Assembly (NCBI RefSeq): GCF_002567005.1
Contig: NZ_NUZU01000019.1
Location: 39,978 to 103,977, forward strand
Length of the DNA stretch: 64,000 nt
Source: Bacillus sp. AFS073361
Lineage (GTDB): Bacteria; Bacillota; Bacilli; Bacillales; Cytobacillaceae
Direction of reading: 5' to 3'
Positions 9,324-16,950 of the stretch are shown here, piece by piece. Each line of letters opens with the position of its first letter. The first letter of the stretch is position 1. Below the pieces are notes generated by a model. That model did not search any database. It was not told where the DNA came from and worked only from the letters and a program-made list of their open reading frames with translations. Made by a program: the position numbers and the translations under genes.

Positions 9324-10310
9324 ATGAAGTTGGATAAGGTTCGTTGGGGAATTATTGGATGCGGTGACGTAACGGAAGTGAAAAGCGGCCCAGCTTTCAA
9401 AAAAATCAATCATTCAGAATTGGTAGCGGTTATGAGGAGATCAGGGGAGCTTGCCGAGGATTATGCAAAACGGCATGGTGTCCCCAAATGGTACGATAAT
9501 GCCGATGAACTCATTAACGATCCTGAGGTCAATGCAATTTATATTGCCACACCGCCAGGACCACATAAAGAATATACCATCAAGGCAGCAAAGGCAGGGA
9601 AACTTGTTTATGTAGAAAAGCCAATGGCTCGCAATTATGCTGAATGCCAAGAAATGATTGCGGCTTGTGAGGAAGCTGGCGTGCCCTTATATGTGGCGTA
9701 TTATCGCAGGGCACAAGAGCGATTTTTAAAAATTAAAGAGTTATTGGAAGACGGTGCGATTGGAGAGGTCCGTTTTGTATCGTCTACCCAATATCAAAAG
9801 GCTTCTGAAGACGTGTGGGATCCGCAACATCTTCCTTGGAGGGTACAACCCGAATTGGCCGGTGGGGGACTTTTTTTTGATTTAGCCAGCCATACGCTTG
9901 ATCTTTTAGATTTTCTGCTTGGACCGATTACTTCCGTTCAAGGTTTAGCTTCCAATCAAGCTGGGTATTATTCGGCGGAGGATATTGTAACGGGTACATA
10001 TAAGTTTGAATCTGGGATCCATGGCGTAGGAAATTGGTGTTTCACGGCTTTTGAAGATGTCGATTTGAATGAAATCGTGGGGAGCGAAGGGAAAATCAGC
10101 TTTTCCACCTTCGGAAACGAGCCCATCGTTTTGACGACAGCTGGCGGAACAGAACAGTGGAGTTTCGAACGGCCACAGCACGTTCATCAACCACTTGTTG
10201 AAACAATTGTTGCAGACTTAACAACTGGTGGCTCCCAGTGCCCAAGTACAGGGGTTTCAGGTGCGAGAACGAACTGGGTCATGGGAGAAATGGTGAGGAA
10301 TTATTACTAA
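9324..10310 (+). CDS. Gfo/Idh/MocA-family oxidoreductase
   Basis: A 328-residue NAD(P)-dependent dehydrogenase of the sugar/inositol oxidoreductase family. The N-terminal Rossmann fold shows WGIIGCGDVTEVKSGPAF, then the family signature VYVEKPMARNYAEC, with GGLFFDLASHTLDLLDFL in the C-terminal domain (usual catalytic region D..SH..D). ATG9324 has GGAGAG seven bases upstream; longer in-frame starts overlap the SEC-C gene. Substrate unknown. Confidence 0.88.
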   Translation: MKLDKVRWGIIGCGDVTEVKSGPAFKKINHSELVAVMRRSGELAEDYAKRHGVPKWYDNADELINDPEVNAIYIATPPGPHKEYTIKAAKAGKLVYVEKPMARNYAECQEMIAACEEAGVPLYVAYYRRAQERFLKIKELLEDGAIGEVRFVSSTQYQKASEDVWDPQHLPWRVQPELAGGGLFFDLASHTLDLLDFLLGPITSVQGLASNQAGYYSAEDIVTGTYKFESGIHGVGNWCFTAFEDVDLNEIVGSEGKISFSTFGNEPIVLTTAGGTEQWSFERPQHVHQPLVETIVADLTTGGSQCPSTGVSGARTNWVMGEMVRNYY

Positions 10311-10353
10311 ACTAGTAATGAACTATTGTTGAAAAGGATATAGACTCATTGAA

Positions 10354-10385
10354 TGCAGCATGGTTTTAACCATGCTGTATTTTTG
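10354..10385 (+). terminator. Terminator after the oxidoreductase gene
   Basis: Stem GCAGCATGGTT/AACCATGCTGT followed by ATTTTTG. Confidence 0.85.
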
Positions 10386-10436
10386 TACATATGAAAAATG
10401 ACACAGGTACTTTTATTTATTTTTCCAGTGTTTTTC

Positions 10437-10456
10437 ATGTATGTAAGCGCATACAT
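10437..10456 (+). promoter_or_regulatory. Inverted repeat and cre-like site upstream of a small Cys-rich ORF
   Basis: ATGTATG-N6-CATACAT is a perfect 7-bp dyad. Bases 10441-10456 also fit the CcpA cre consensus WTGNAARCGNWWWCAW at every position, and CATACATT resembles a sigma-E -10 box. Which reading is right cannot be decided. It lies 28 bases before ATG10484. Confidence 0.4.
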
Positions 10457-10483
10457 TGGTAGTGAGCACTGGAGGTGATGTTG

Positions 10484-10654
10484 ATGATCTATCCTTATGG
10501 GAATGATTATATCAAGTACTTAAACGATAAAGATTCACATGGCATTACGTATGAACAATGGAAATGTAAAAATGGGAAAAAATACTCAGACAATTGCAGA
10601 CAATGCGGACATGGTAAAGACCGCTTTCAACCTTGTCCAAAGTGCAATTATTAA
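10484..10654 (+). CDS. Small Cys-rich protein (56 aa), unknown
   Basis: ATG10484 has GGAGG (10471-10475) eight bases upstream and reads 56 codons to TAA. The product has five cysteines (residues 28, 38, 41, 51, 54) in a CRQCG and PCPKCN arrangement like a small zinc ribbon, and starts MIYPYGNDYIKYLND. An intrinsic terminator follows directly, which supports a real transcription unit. The dyad at 10437 is its likely control site. No named family recognised. Confidence 0.6.
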   Translation: MIYPYGNDYIKYLNDKDSHGITYEQWKCKNGKKYSDNCRQCGHGKDRFQPCPKCNY

Positions 10655-10675
10655 GCGCCTTTAGGCGTTTTTTTA
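10654..10675 (+). terminator. Terminator after the small Cys-rich ORF
   Basis: Short stem CGCC/GGCG with loop TTTA and seven T residues. Confidence 0.65.
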
Positions 10676-11174
10676 TTGATTTTTAACCTGAAGACGGGAC
10701 GGCAGCAGTGGATTTTGAAGACGCAATTGCAGAACTAATCGATTGGATGAGAAATAATCAATAACAATAATATTGGATTGTGAAACCAGGGGCTAACTAA
10801 TGAGGTTGGTCCTTTTTTTGGGGATTTCACTAAATATCGACTTCGCTGATTTGACGTGGAAATTCGCTGATAGAACTAGGATTCTTTGAGAGAGATTTCG
10901 CTATTCGCTCATTGAAGGGGAGAATTCGCTCAATAGATGCTAGAATTTGCTCATAAAATGCAAATATTCGCCCAGTAAATCTAAAACCATCCAATCCTAT
11001 AACTATAGAATTGGAAAATCATATAAATTTAAACTCAATTTCCCGTGTTTTTAAATAATTTTCTTTTATTGTCAAAAATGAGGTAACTTTTTCATCCAAA
11101 TACATGATATTTTAAGAAAATCAGGATTTAGGAAATACTATTCAAGCAACAAATCGGAACAAGGAGAACATAAA
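10676..11174. other. Intergenic region with possible gene remnant and degenerate TTCGCT array
   Basis: Bases 10690-10764 read EDGTAAVDFEDAIAELIDWM and a stop without any start codon, perhaps the tail of a decayed gene. A degenerate array (about 10848-10970) repeats TTCGCT/TTCGCC words roughly every 20-35 bases. The AT-rich 10990-11160 presumably holds the promoter of the DUF1275 gene. Confidence 0.45.
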
Positions 11175-11870
11175 ATGAAAGATAAAATCCCTTCGTTATC
11201 GTCCAACTCATTTTATTTAGGCATGTTGTTAGCGGTGGTTGGAGGTTTTTTAGATGCCTACACGTTTATTAGCAGAGATGGAGTATTTGCCAATGCCCAA
11301 ACAGGAAATTTGGTCCTCCTCGCTGTTAAAGCAGCAAACAGGGAATGGCACGGAGCCTTGCTTTATATCCCCCCAATTCTGGCTTTTATTTTAGGTGTTT
11401 TGGTCTCAGAAATTGCTAAAATTCCCCGGATAAGACATGTCCTGCATAGCTATAGAAGGTCTATTCTTATCTTGGAGTGCTTAGTTTTAATTATTGTCGG
11501 TCTATTACCAAGCAGTATACCGAATATCGTGGTAACTGTATGTATAGCGTTTGTCTCGTCTTTACAAATTTCCACTTTCAATAAACTCGACAAGTGGGTT
11601 TACAATTCAACAATGACAACAGGAAATCTTCGGACGGCTACACAAGCAGCCTATTTGGCTTTAAAAGAACATAATGAAGAAGCAAAAAAACAATTCAAAG
11701 AATTCTTTGCAATTATTATCTCATTTTTATTTGGTGCATTAACCGGGACATTTTCCACCACCTTCATAGGGAACACATCAATCTGGATTGCTTCGGGCAT
11801 CTTAGTAGTCGCGCTTATTTTGTATCATCGGGACCGGGGATATGTAAGCAAGTCCTTAACGTTTAAATAG
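11175..11870 (+). CDS. DUF1275 (YoaK-like) membrane protein
   Basis: A 231-residue integral membrane protein with about six hydrophobic helices. The signature GGFLDAYTFISRDGVFANAQ and TGNL, and later SLQISTFNKL plus TTGNLRTAT, mark the DUF1275/YoaK family, whose function is unknown (transport is often assumed). AAGGAG at 11161-11166 precedes the ATG. It is monocistronic with a terminator after it. Confidence 0.9.
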   Translation: MKDKIPSLSSNSFYLGMLLAVVGGFLDAYTFISRDGVFANAQTGNLVLLAVKAANREWHGALLYIPPILAFILGVLVSEIAKIPRIRHVLHSYRRSILILECLVLIIVGLLPSSIPNIVVTVCIAFVSSLQISTFNKLDKWVYNSTMTTGNLRTATQAAYLALKEHNEEAKKQFKEFFAIIISFLFGALTGTFSTTFIGNTSIWIASGILVVALILYHRDRGYVSKSLTFK

Positions 11871-11880
11871 TTTTTTGGAG

Positions 11881-11918
11881 GAGGCTGGAACCCAAATTGG
11901 ATCCAGCCTCTGCTTTTC
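11881..11918 (+). terminator. Terminator between convergent DUF1275 and HPr-like genes
   Basis: Stem GAGGCTGGA/TCCAGCCTC followed by TGCTTTTCT. Confidence 0.75.
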
Positions 11919-11931
11919 TATTCAGATCTTT

Positions 11932-12189
11932 CTACTCTAGCATTTCCAATGTATGAATAACCTCTCTCAGTGCTTCAATTTCATCGTCCCCTGAAACTTC
12001 TAAGATAATTTCTGCTTGTTTAGGAATCGCTAAAGATAACACGCCGAGGACCGATTTTACATTCACCTTTCGTCCCTTGTATGTTAGAAAGATATCCGCA
12101 TTAAATCGAGAAGCATTTTGAACTAATTGATTGACCGGCTGAGCATATAAACCTGCATTTCTGTTGATAGTCACTGTTTGTTGTATCAT
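11932..12189 (-). CDS. HPr-family protein lacking His15 (Crh-like)
   Basis: 85 residues, full HPr length. The usual active-site segment GLHARPA is replaced by GLYAQPV, so position 15 is Tyr and 17 is Gln; phosphotransfer in the PTS should be impossible. The regulatory serine is kept at position 46 (VKSVLGVLSL), the HPr-kinase target. This is the Crh pattern (Crh has Gln15), pointing to a CcpA co-repressor or other regulatory role. It stands alone, not in the usual yvcJ-crh context, so it may be a second Crh-like paralogue. Confidence 0.85.
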   Translation of the reverse strand: MIQQTVTINRNAGLYAQPVNQLVQNASRFNADIFLTYKGRKVNVKSVLGVLSLAIPKQAEIILEVSGDDEIEALREVIHTLEMLE

Positions 12190-12518
12190 GATTTCCCTCC
12201 CTAGTGCGCTTTTGTAAAAATTCTAAATTATGCACTTTTCTTTATGTATGAAACTAGCTCATAAAAAATGCTCTGATTAATTCATTATGGGCCATTCTTT
12301 GTGGTAGTCCTCCTGACAACAGGTTTAATCCTCCTTTTGAATACCCCTAATCCGTTAGTTTAATCAACATTTTAGGCAAAGTATTAGGAATGTCCCAATA
12401 ATATGGGCTTCTGAATCAGTAGCAATACCCAGCCATAGGTCATATTTTGATGAAGAGAGTACTTGAAGTTTTATGTACTAACACAAATTATTGATATTAA
12501 ATAGATGGAGGTATGAAA
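12190..12518. other. Intergenic region upstream of the LAP precursor gene
   Basis: The region must contain divergent promoters for the HPr-like gene and the LAP precursor. Only weak matches were seen (TTGAAG near 12464 with AT-rich sequence about 17 bases on). No clear operator or repeat was found. Confidence 0.3.
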
Positions 12519-12857
12519 ATGAATCCCTTACAAAATGAACTCCAAATGTTAAATGTTGGCGACTTCCAAGCGAGTCAGGCAGTTCCTTTTGACCCAAACC
12601 AATACTATCTTGATCAGTCTCGAATTGGTGGTTTTGGCGGTATAGGCGGTATTGGTGGTGTTGGTGGTATAGGCGGTATTGGTGGTATTGGCCGTTGTTT
12701 TAGTTGTTTTAGTTGCTTTAGCTGTTTTAACTGCTTTAATTGCTTTAGTTGTTTCCGCTGCTCTAGTTGCTTTAATTGTTCGCATTGCTCTAATTGTGGC
12801 GGCGGGCATCGTTGCGGCGGCCATAATTGCGGTGGAGGCCATCGCTGCGGAGGTTAA
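12519..12857 (+). CDS. Heterocycloanthracin/sonorensin-family azole peptide precursor
   Basis: A 112-residue ribosomal precursor. The leader (about residues 1-38) reads MNPLQNELQMLNVGDFQ, then PFDPNQYY. A Gly-Ile-rich spacer (GGIGG units) follows, then a core in which Cys falls every third residue (CFS, CFN, CSS, CSH), 15 cysteines in all, ending in Cys/His/Gly repeats. This is the TOMM family in which Cys/Ser become thiazoles/oxazoles. ATG12519 is seven bases from GGAGG; ATG12513 is too close. The cognate modification genes begin 160 bp downstream. Confidence 0.93.
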   Translation: MNPLQNELQMLNVGDFQASQAVPFDPNQYYLDQSRIGGFGGIGGIGGVGGIGGIGGIGRCFSCFSCFSCFNCFNCFSCFRCSSCFNCSHCSNCGGGHRCGGHNCGGGHRCGG

Positions 12858-12894
12858 TCGCTCTCTTTTTCCAATGTAAAACTGGTCGGTTAAT

Positions 12895-12930
12895 GAGAAG
12901 AGCTTTGTAAAGGCTCTTCTCTATTAGTTT
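12895..12930 (+). terminator. Terminator/attenuator between LAP precursor and enzyme genes
   Basis: Nine-bp perfect stem GAGAAGAGC/GCTCTTCTC with a weak T-rich tail. It probably allows partial read-through, giving much more precursor transcript than enzyme transcript. Confidence 0.65.
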
Positions 12931-12935
12931 AGACA

Positions 12936-12948
12936 TATGGGACAAATT
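12936..12948. repeat. Left arm of 13-bp inverted repeat bracketing the LAP enzyme genes
   Basis: TATGGGACAAATT here is the exact reverse complement of AATTTGTCCCATA at 18536-18548. The two arms enclose the three maturation genes but not the precursor. Confidence 0.5.
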
Positions 12949-13016
12949 GCGTTACATAGAATTATAGTGAAGTCATCATACAGTTTGGAGAAAAGTTAAG
13001 GCTAAGGAGGAACGAA

Positions 13017-14981
13017 ATGACAAGTTTGAACCCTTCTATGCGACTGAAAGTGAAAAGGGATACGTTTTTTCTCCCCGATTCAAACAGAGGTGTGTATTTC
13101 CGGAACAATATAAGCTCCTTTCGTATGGAAGGCAGTACAATCGAGCAATGGGTTGAGAAGCTAATTCCAATGTTCAACGGGGAGTATACGTTGGGAAATT
13201 TAACTGAAGGATTACCTGGACCATATCGGGATCGGGTGTATGAAATTGCAGAAGTGCTGTATCGAAATGGGTTTGTCAGAGATGTAAGTCAAGACCATCC
13301 GCATCAATTGGAGGATTATGTTCTTAAAAAGCATGCTGCACAAATTGAATTTGTGGACAGTTTTGTTAATTCGGGGGCGTATCGTTTTCAAACCTATCGT
13401 CAGGCCAAAGTGTTGGCAGTTGGCTCTGGTCCCTTTTTGGTTTCGTTGGTTTCTTCTTTGATTGAATCCGGATTGCCCAAGTTCAAACTGATAATCACCG
13501 ACACCGTACCGACTAATAGACGGCGGTTGTTGGAATTAGTGGCACATGCCCGTAAATCAGACCCTGAGGTGGAGGTAGAAGAGGTCAAATTAAAGGAAGA
13601 TAGAGTAAGCTCTTGGCGGGAGAGTGTGCAGCCGTTTGATTCGATTTTGTTTGTGTCACAGGAGGGAAATCTAGAGGAACTGCGACTTCTTCATACGGTT
13701 TGCAGGGAAGAAAAGAAGCTTTTACTCCCTGCTATTTGCATACAACAAGTGGGTATTGCAGGTCCGTTAGTAAAACCAGACTCTGAGGCATGTTGGGAGT
13801 CTGCTTGGCGCCGCTTGCACCAATCTGTGCTTTTCAAAGATCAACAATTATCGGCATATTCTTCGACAGCAGGAGCAATGTTAGCCAATGTGATTGTATT
13901 TGAATTATTTAAGGAGGTTACAGGAGTAACTGAACAGGAACAACAGAATCAATTCTTCTTGCTTGATCTTGATACGTTGGAAGGAAACTGGCATTCGTTT
14001 ATGCCTCATCCTTTGGTGATTGGACGAATATCGGCGAAATGGGTTGAAGATTTTAATAGCCGGCTTGAACAGGGATTAAACACTGTTCAGCAAAGTGAAT
14101 TGCTTCTATACTTCTACCAGTTGACATCAAAAGAGACTGGGATTTTCCATCGATGGGGGGAGGAGGAATTAAAGCAGCTGCCGCTAGCTCAGTGTCGTGT
14201 TCAGGCAGTGGACCCGTTATCGGAGGGACCTGCTGAGCTGTTAAGTGAGATTGTCTGTTCAGGTCTGACACATGAAGAGGCACGCAGGGAAGCTGGTCTG
14301 GCGGGGATTGAAGCATATGTTTCACGAATGATCGATTTGAGCGGTACAAATCTACTTCCAAATCAGAAAGTTGAGGGTAGATTACTAGAATGGGAGGAAT
14401 TTGTAGGAGTTGGTGCGGGAGAAACATTTGCGGAAGGTGTTTGCCGTGGGCTGCAAAAGTGTTTGGACAAAGAATTGAACATTCAACAGCGTAATCAGAG
14501 AATAAAAGTCTCCCTGGTCCAGTTGAGTGCTGTGGAGGATGAACGCTGCCGGTTTTATTTGCAGGCGCTAACTACGATACAGGGAGCACCGCATATCGGG
14601 TTAGGAGATGAAGTGTCCGGTTTCCCTGTGGTTTGGGTCAGTACGAGTGACGGATGGTATCGCAGTGTAGATTTGAATATAACAATGGCGTTACGTAAGG
14701 CGTTACAACAAGCTCTTAGCAAAGTACAAAACCCGGAAGGCGGCTCCCTAGCTAGAGCATTTGATGTATCGTCCTTTCATCTGGAAAAAAAGGTGTCGCA
14801 AAGCCTTGTCATCCCTGCTTATGAAGAGTGGATACAATCCGAGAACTTGCGGTCCGCTATGGATGTCTTGAAACAAAATCATAAGCGGCTTTCGGTATTT
14901 GAACAAGAAATTGAACCATTTTTAAAAGAAGGTTTGGCTGGTGTGTTCGGCGTGTTGCTTCGAGAGGAGGAATTTAGTTGA
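13017..14981 (+). CDS. ThiF-like thiazole-containing bacteriocin maturation protein
   Basis: 654 residues. Residues 1-95 look like a winged-helix peptide-recognition element (RRE) of the kind that binds TOMM leaders. About 125-300 form an E1/ThiF-like Rossmann domain (AKVLAVGSGPFLVSLVSSLI), and the C-terminal half has no obvious enzyme motif. The family accompanies heterocycloanthracin-type precursors. No CxxC zinc pairs are seen here; they are in the next protein. AAGGAGG precedes the ATG. The stop overlaps the TTG start of the YcaO gene by 4 bases, indicating translational coupling. Confidence 0.85.
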   Translation: MTSLNPSMRLKVKRDTFFLPDSNRGVYFRNNISSFRMEGSTIEQWVEKLIPMFNGEYTLGNLTEGLPGPYRDRVYEIAEVLYRNGFVRDVSQDHPHQLEDYVLKKHAAQIEFVDSFVNSGAYRFQTYRQAKVLAVGSGPFLVSLVSSLIESGLPKFKLIITDTVPTNRRRLLELVAHARKSDPEVEVEEVKLKEDRVSSWRESVQPFDSILFVSQEGNLEELRLLHTVCREEKKLLLPAICIQQVGIAGPLVKPDSEACWESAWRRLHQSVLFKDQQLSAYSSTAGAMLANVIVFELFKEVTGVTEQEQQNQFFLLDLDTLEGNWHSFMPHPLVIGRISAKWVEDFNSRLEQGLNTVQQSELLLYFYQLTSKETGIFHRWGEEELKQLPLAQCRVQAVDPLSEGPAELLSEIVCSGLTHEEARREAGLAGIEAYVSRMIDLSGTNLLPNQKVEGRLLEWEEFVGVGAGETFAEGVCRGLQKCLDKELNIQQRNQRIKVSLVQLSAVEDERCRFYLQALTTIQGAPHIGLGDEVSGFPVVWVSTSDGWYRSVDLNITMALRKALQQALSKVQNPEGGSLARAFDVSSFHLEKKVSQSLVIPAYEEWIQSENLRSAMDVLKQNHKRLSVFEQEIEPFLKEGLAGVFGVLLREEEFS

Positions 14982-16927
14982 GCGCTGCTGTCGTTTTGGT
15001 TATAGGAGAAGGGGTGGCGGCAGACATTGTATGCGAAGAACTTTTCGCCCATTACCATGTAGTTCGCCAGACCGAATTCGAGGCGGTTGTACCGAAAAAA
15101 ACTGATTTGGCTCTGGTAGTGCAGGATGCCTGGAATCCTTCTGTTCATCAAAAGGCAGAAGAGATGTTTCGACGAACAGGGACGCCTTGGCTGAGGGGCT
15201 TCGTATCATTTGGAGAGGGTGTGGTGGGGCCGCTAGTTCGACCAGGGACACCGGGATGTTCTCAGTGCGCGGATTTGAGACGTCTCATGGCTGGACGCGA
15301 CCGAAAAGAGATGTGGGGGATTCAACAAAGGCTGAAGGAGTACAGAGGTATTCAGCCTGAAGGATTTGTATCGAACACAGGACTCTTGCAACTGGCATAC
15401 CAACTCAGGGCGGAGGTTAAACGAATTCTACAGGGTGATTATGCTCTTTCGGACGGCCAGGTATGTATAATCAATTTGAAAACATTATCGAGTTCTTGGC
15501 ATTCTTTTCTGCCTGACCCGGTGTGTCCGATTTGCAGCCAATTACCCGACGATTCGGAGGAGGCTGCCCGGATTTCATTGCAGCCAAGTCCGAAAATCAG
15601 CCCTGACAGTTACCGCTGCCGTTCGTTGGAAGAGCTGAATAAAGTTTTAACTAAAGACTATTTAGATCATCGAACTGGCCTTTTGAATGGTAAAATGGTT
15701 AATTTAGTGCCACCCTTTGCCGATGTTAGTGTAAATCTTCCTTTGTTCGACGGGGATGAGGGAACGGCAGGCAGGACAAATTCATATGAGGTAAGTGAGT
15801 TGACTGCCATTTTAGAAGGACTGGAGCGGTACTGCGGTCTAGAGCCACGCGGGAAACGTACAGTCGTTTTTAATAGTTTCCGTAATTTGCAAAATAAAGC
15901 ACTCAATCCTATGAAAGTAGGTGTACATGCAGAGGGACAGTATAAGCGGCATGGTTTTCCCTATCAACCGTTTAATCCTGAACGGCCAATGAATTGGGTA
16001 TGGGGCCATTCGTTTTTGGAAGAGCGTCCAATACTTGTGCCTGAGCTGCTTGCCTATTATAGCCTGGGATGCGGGCAGCGTGGATTTGTCTATGAAACTT
16101 CCAATGGATGCGCGTTAGGGGGGAGTTTGGAAGAGGCTATTTTCTATGGAATTATGGAAGTGGTGGAGCGGGATTCATTTCTAATGACCTGGTACGCGCA
16201 GCTGAAACTGCCGAGACTTGACCCATCTTCTGCTGACGACCAAGAATTGCAGTTGATGATCGAACGTATGCGGGCAGTCGCGGGATATGATTTGTATTTG
16301 TATAATTCGACGATGGAGCACGGAATTCCGAGTATTTGTGCGATTGCTAAAAACAGGAAAGAAAAGGGATTGAATCTTATCTGTGCAGCTGGCGCACATC
16401 TTGACCCGGTAAGGGCTGTTAAAAGTGCGGTTCATGAGTTGGCTGGAATGATGTTAACGCTAGATGAGAAATTGGAATCGAACCGGGTAGAGTATAGCCG
16501 AATGCTGCATGATTCATCTCTGGTGCAGCAGATGGATGATCATGGCATGTTGTACGGTTTGCCGCAAGCGGAAAAGCGGCTGGATTTTTTACTTGAAGAT
16601 AATCGTCCATTAAGAACATTTGCAGAGGAATTTAAATGGAAGTCAAGGCATTCAGACCTTACAGATGATTTACAAGACATTCTTCATGTTTTTCGTCAAT
16701 TAAATCTTGATGTGATTGTGGTAGACCAGACGGCACCAGAATTGAAACGGAATGGGCTATTTTGCGTGAAGGTGCTGATTCCGGGAATGCTTCCGATGAC
16801 ATTTGGACAACATCTTACCCGCGTAACTGGGCTAGAGCGGGTGCTCCAGGTACCGATGGAACTTGGATATTCAAAACAACCGTTGACACTTGAACAACTA
16901 AACCCACATCCGCATCCGTTTCCATAA
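14978..16927 (+). CDS. TOMM cyclodehydratase: zinc E1-like domain fused to YcaO
   Basis: 649 residues, a C-D fusion. The N-terminal part carries two CxxC pairs (Cys94/97 in PGCSQC and Cys183/186 in PVCPIC), the structural zinc site of the E1-like partner. From about 210 on is YcaO, with SELTAILEGLERYCG and GGSLEEAIFYGIMEVVERDS holding the ATP/Mg glutamates. It ends in PHPHPFP, a perfect PxPxPxP tail of azoline-forming YcaO enzymes. It uses ATP to cyclodehydrate Cys/Ser in the precursor. TTG start with GAGGAGG seven bases upstream. Confidence 0.93.
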   Translation: MSAAVVLVIGEGVAADIVCEELFAHYHVVRQTEFEAVVPKKTDLALVVQDAWNPSVHQKAEEMFRRTGTPWLRGFVSFGEGVVGPLVRPGTPGCSQCADLRRLMAGRDRKEMWGIQQRLKEYRGIQPEGFVSNTGLLQLAYQLRAEVKRILQGDYALSDGQVCIINLKTLSSSWHSFLPDPVCPICSQLPDDSEEAARISLQPSPKISPDSYRCRSLEELNKVLTKDYLDHRTGLLNGKMVNLVPPFADVSVNLPLFDGDEGTAGRTNSYEVSELTAILEGLERYCGLEPRGKRTVVFNSFRNLQNKALNPMKVGVHAEGQYKRHGFPYQPFNPERPMNWVWGHSFLEERPILVPELLAYYSLGCGQRGFVYETSNGCALGGSLEEAIFYGIMEVVERDSFLMTWYAQLKLPRLDPSSADDQELQLMIERMRAVAGYDLYLYNSTMEHGIPSICAIAKNRKEKGLNLICAAGAHLDPVRAVKSAVHELAGMMLTLDEKLESNRVEYSRMLHDSSLVQQMDDHGMLYGLPQAEKRLDFLLEDNRPLRTFAEEFKWKSRHSDLTDDLQDILHVFRQLNLDVIVVDQTAPELKRNGLFCVKVLIPGMLPMTFGQHLTRVTGLERVLQVPMELGYSKQPLTLEQLNPHPHPFP

Positions 16928-16950
16928 GCGGAGACTAGGAGGCAAGGAGG

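Noticed and set aside
12679..12879. 66-codon very hydrophobic frame (Val/Ala/Ile/Leu) over the azole precursor
   Set aside because: A frame-shifted reading of the TGT-TTT-AGT type repeats; the real frame is the precursor with the good ribosome site. The reverse-strand Ala/Thr-rich frame at 12549-12842 is the same artefact.
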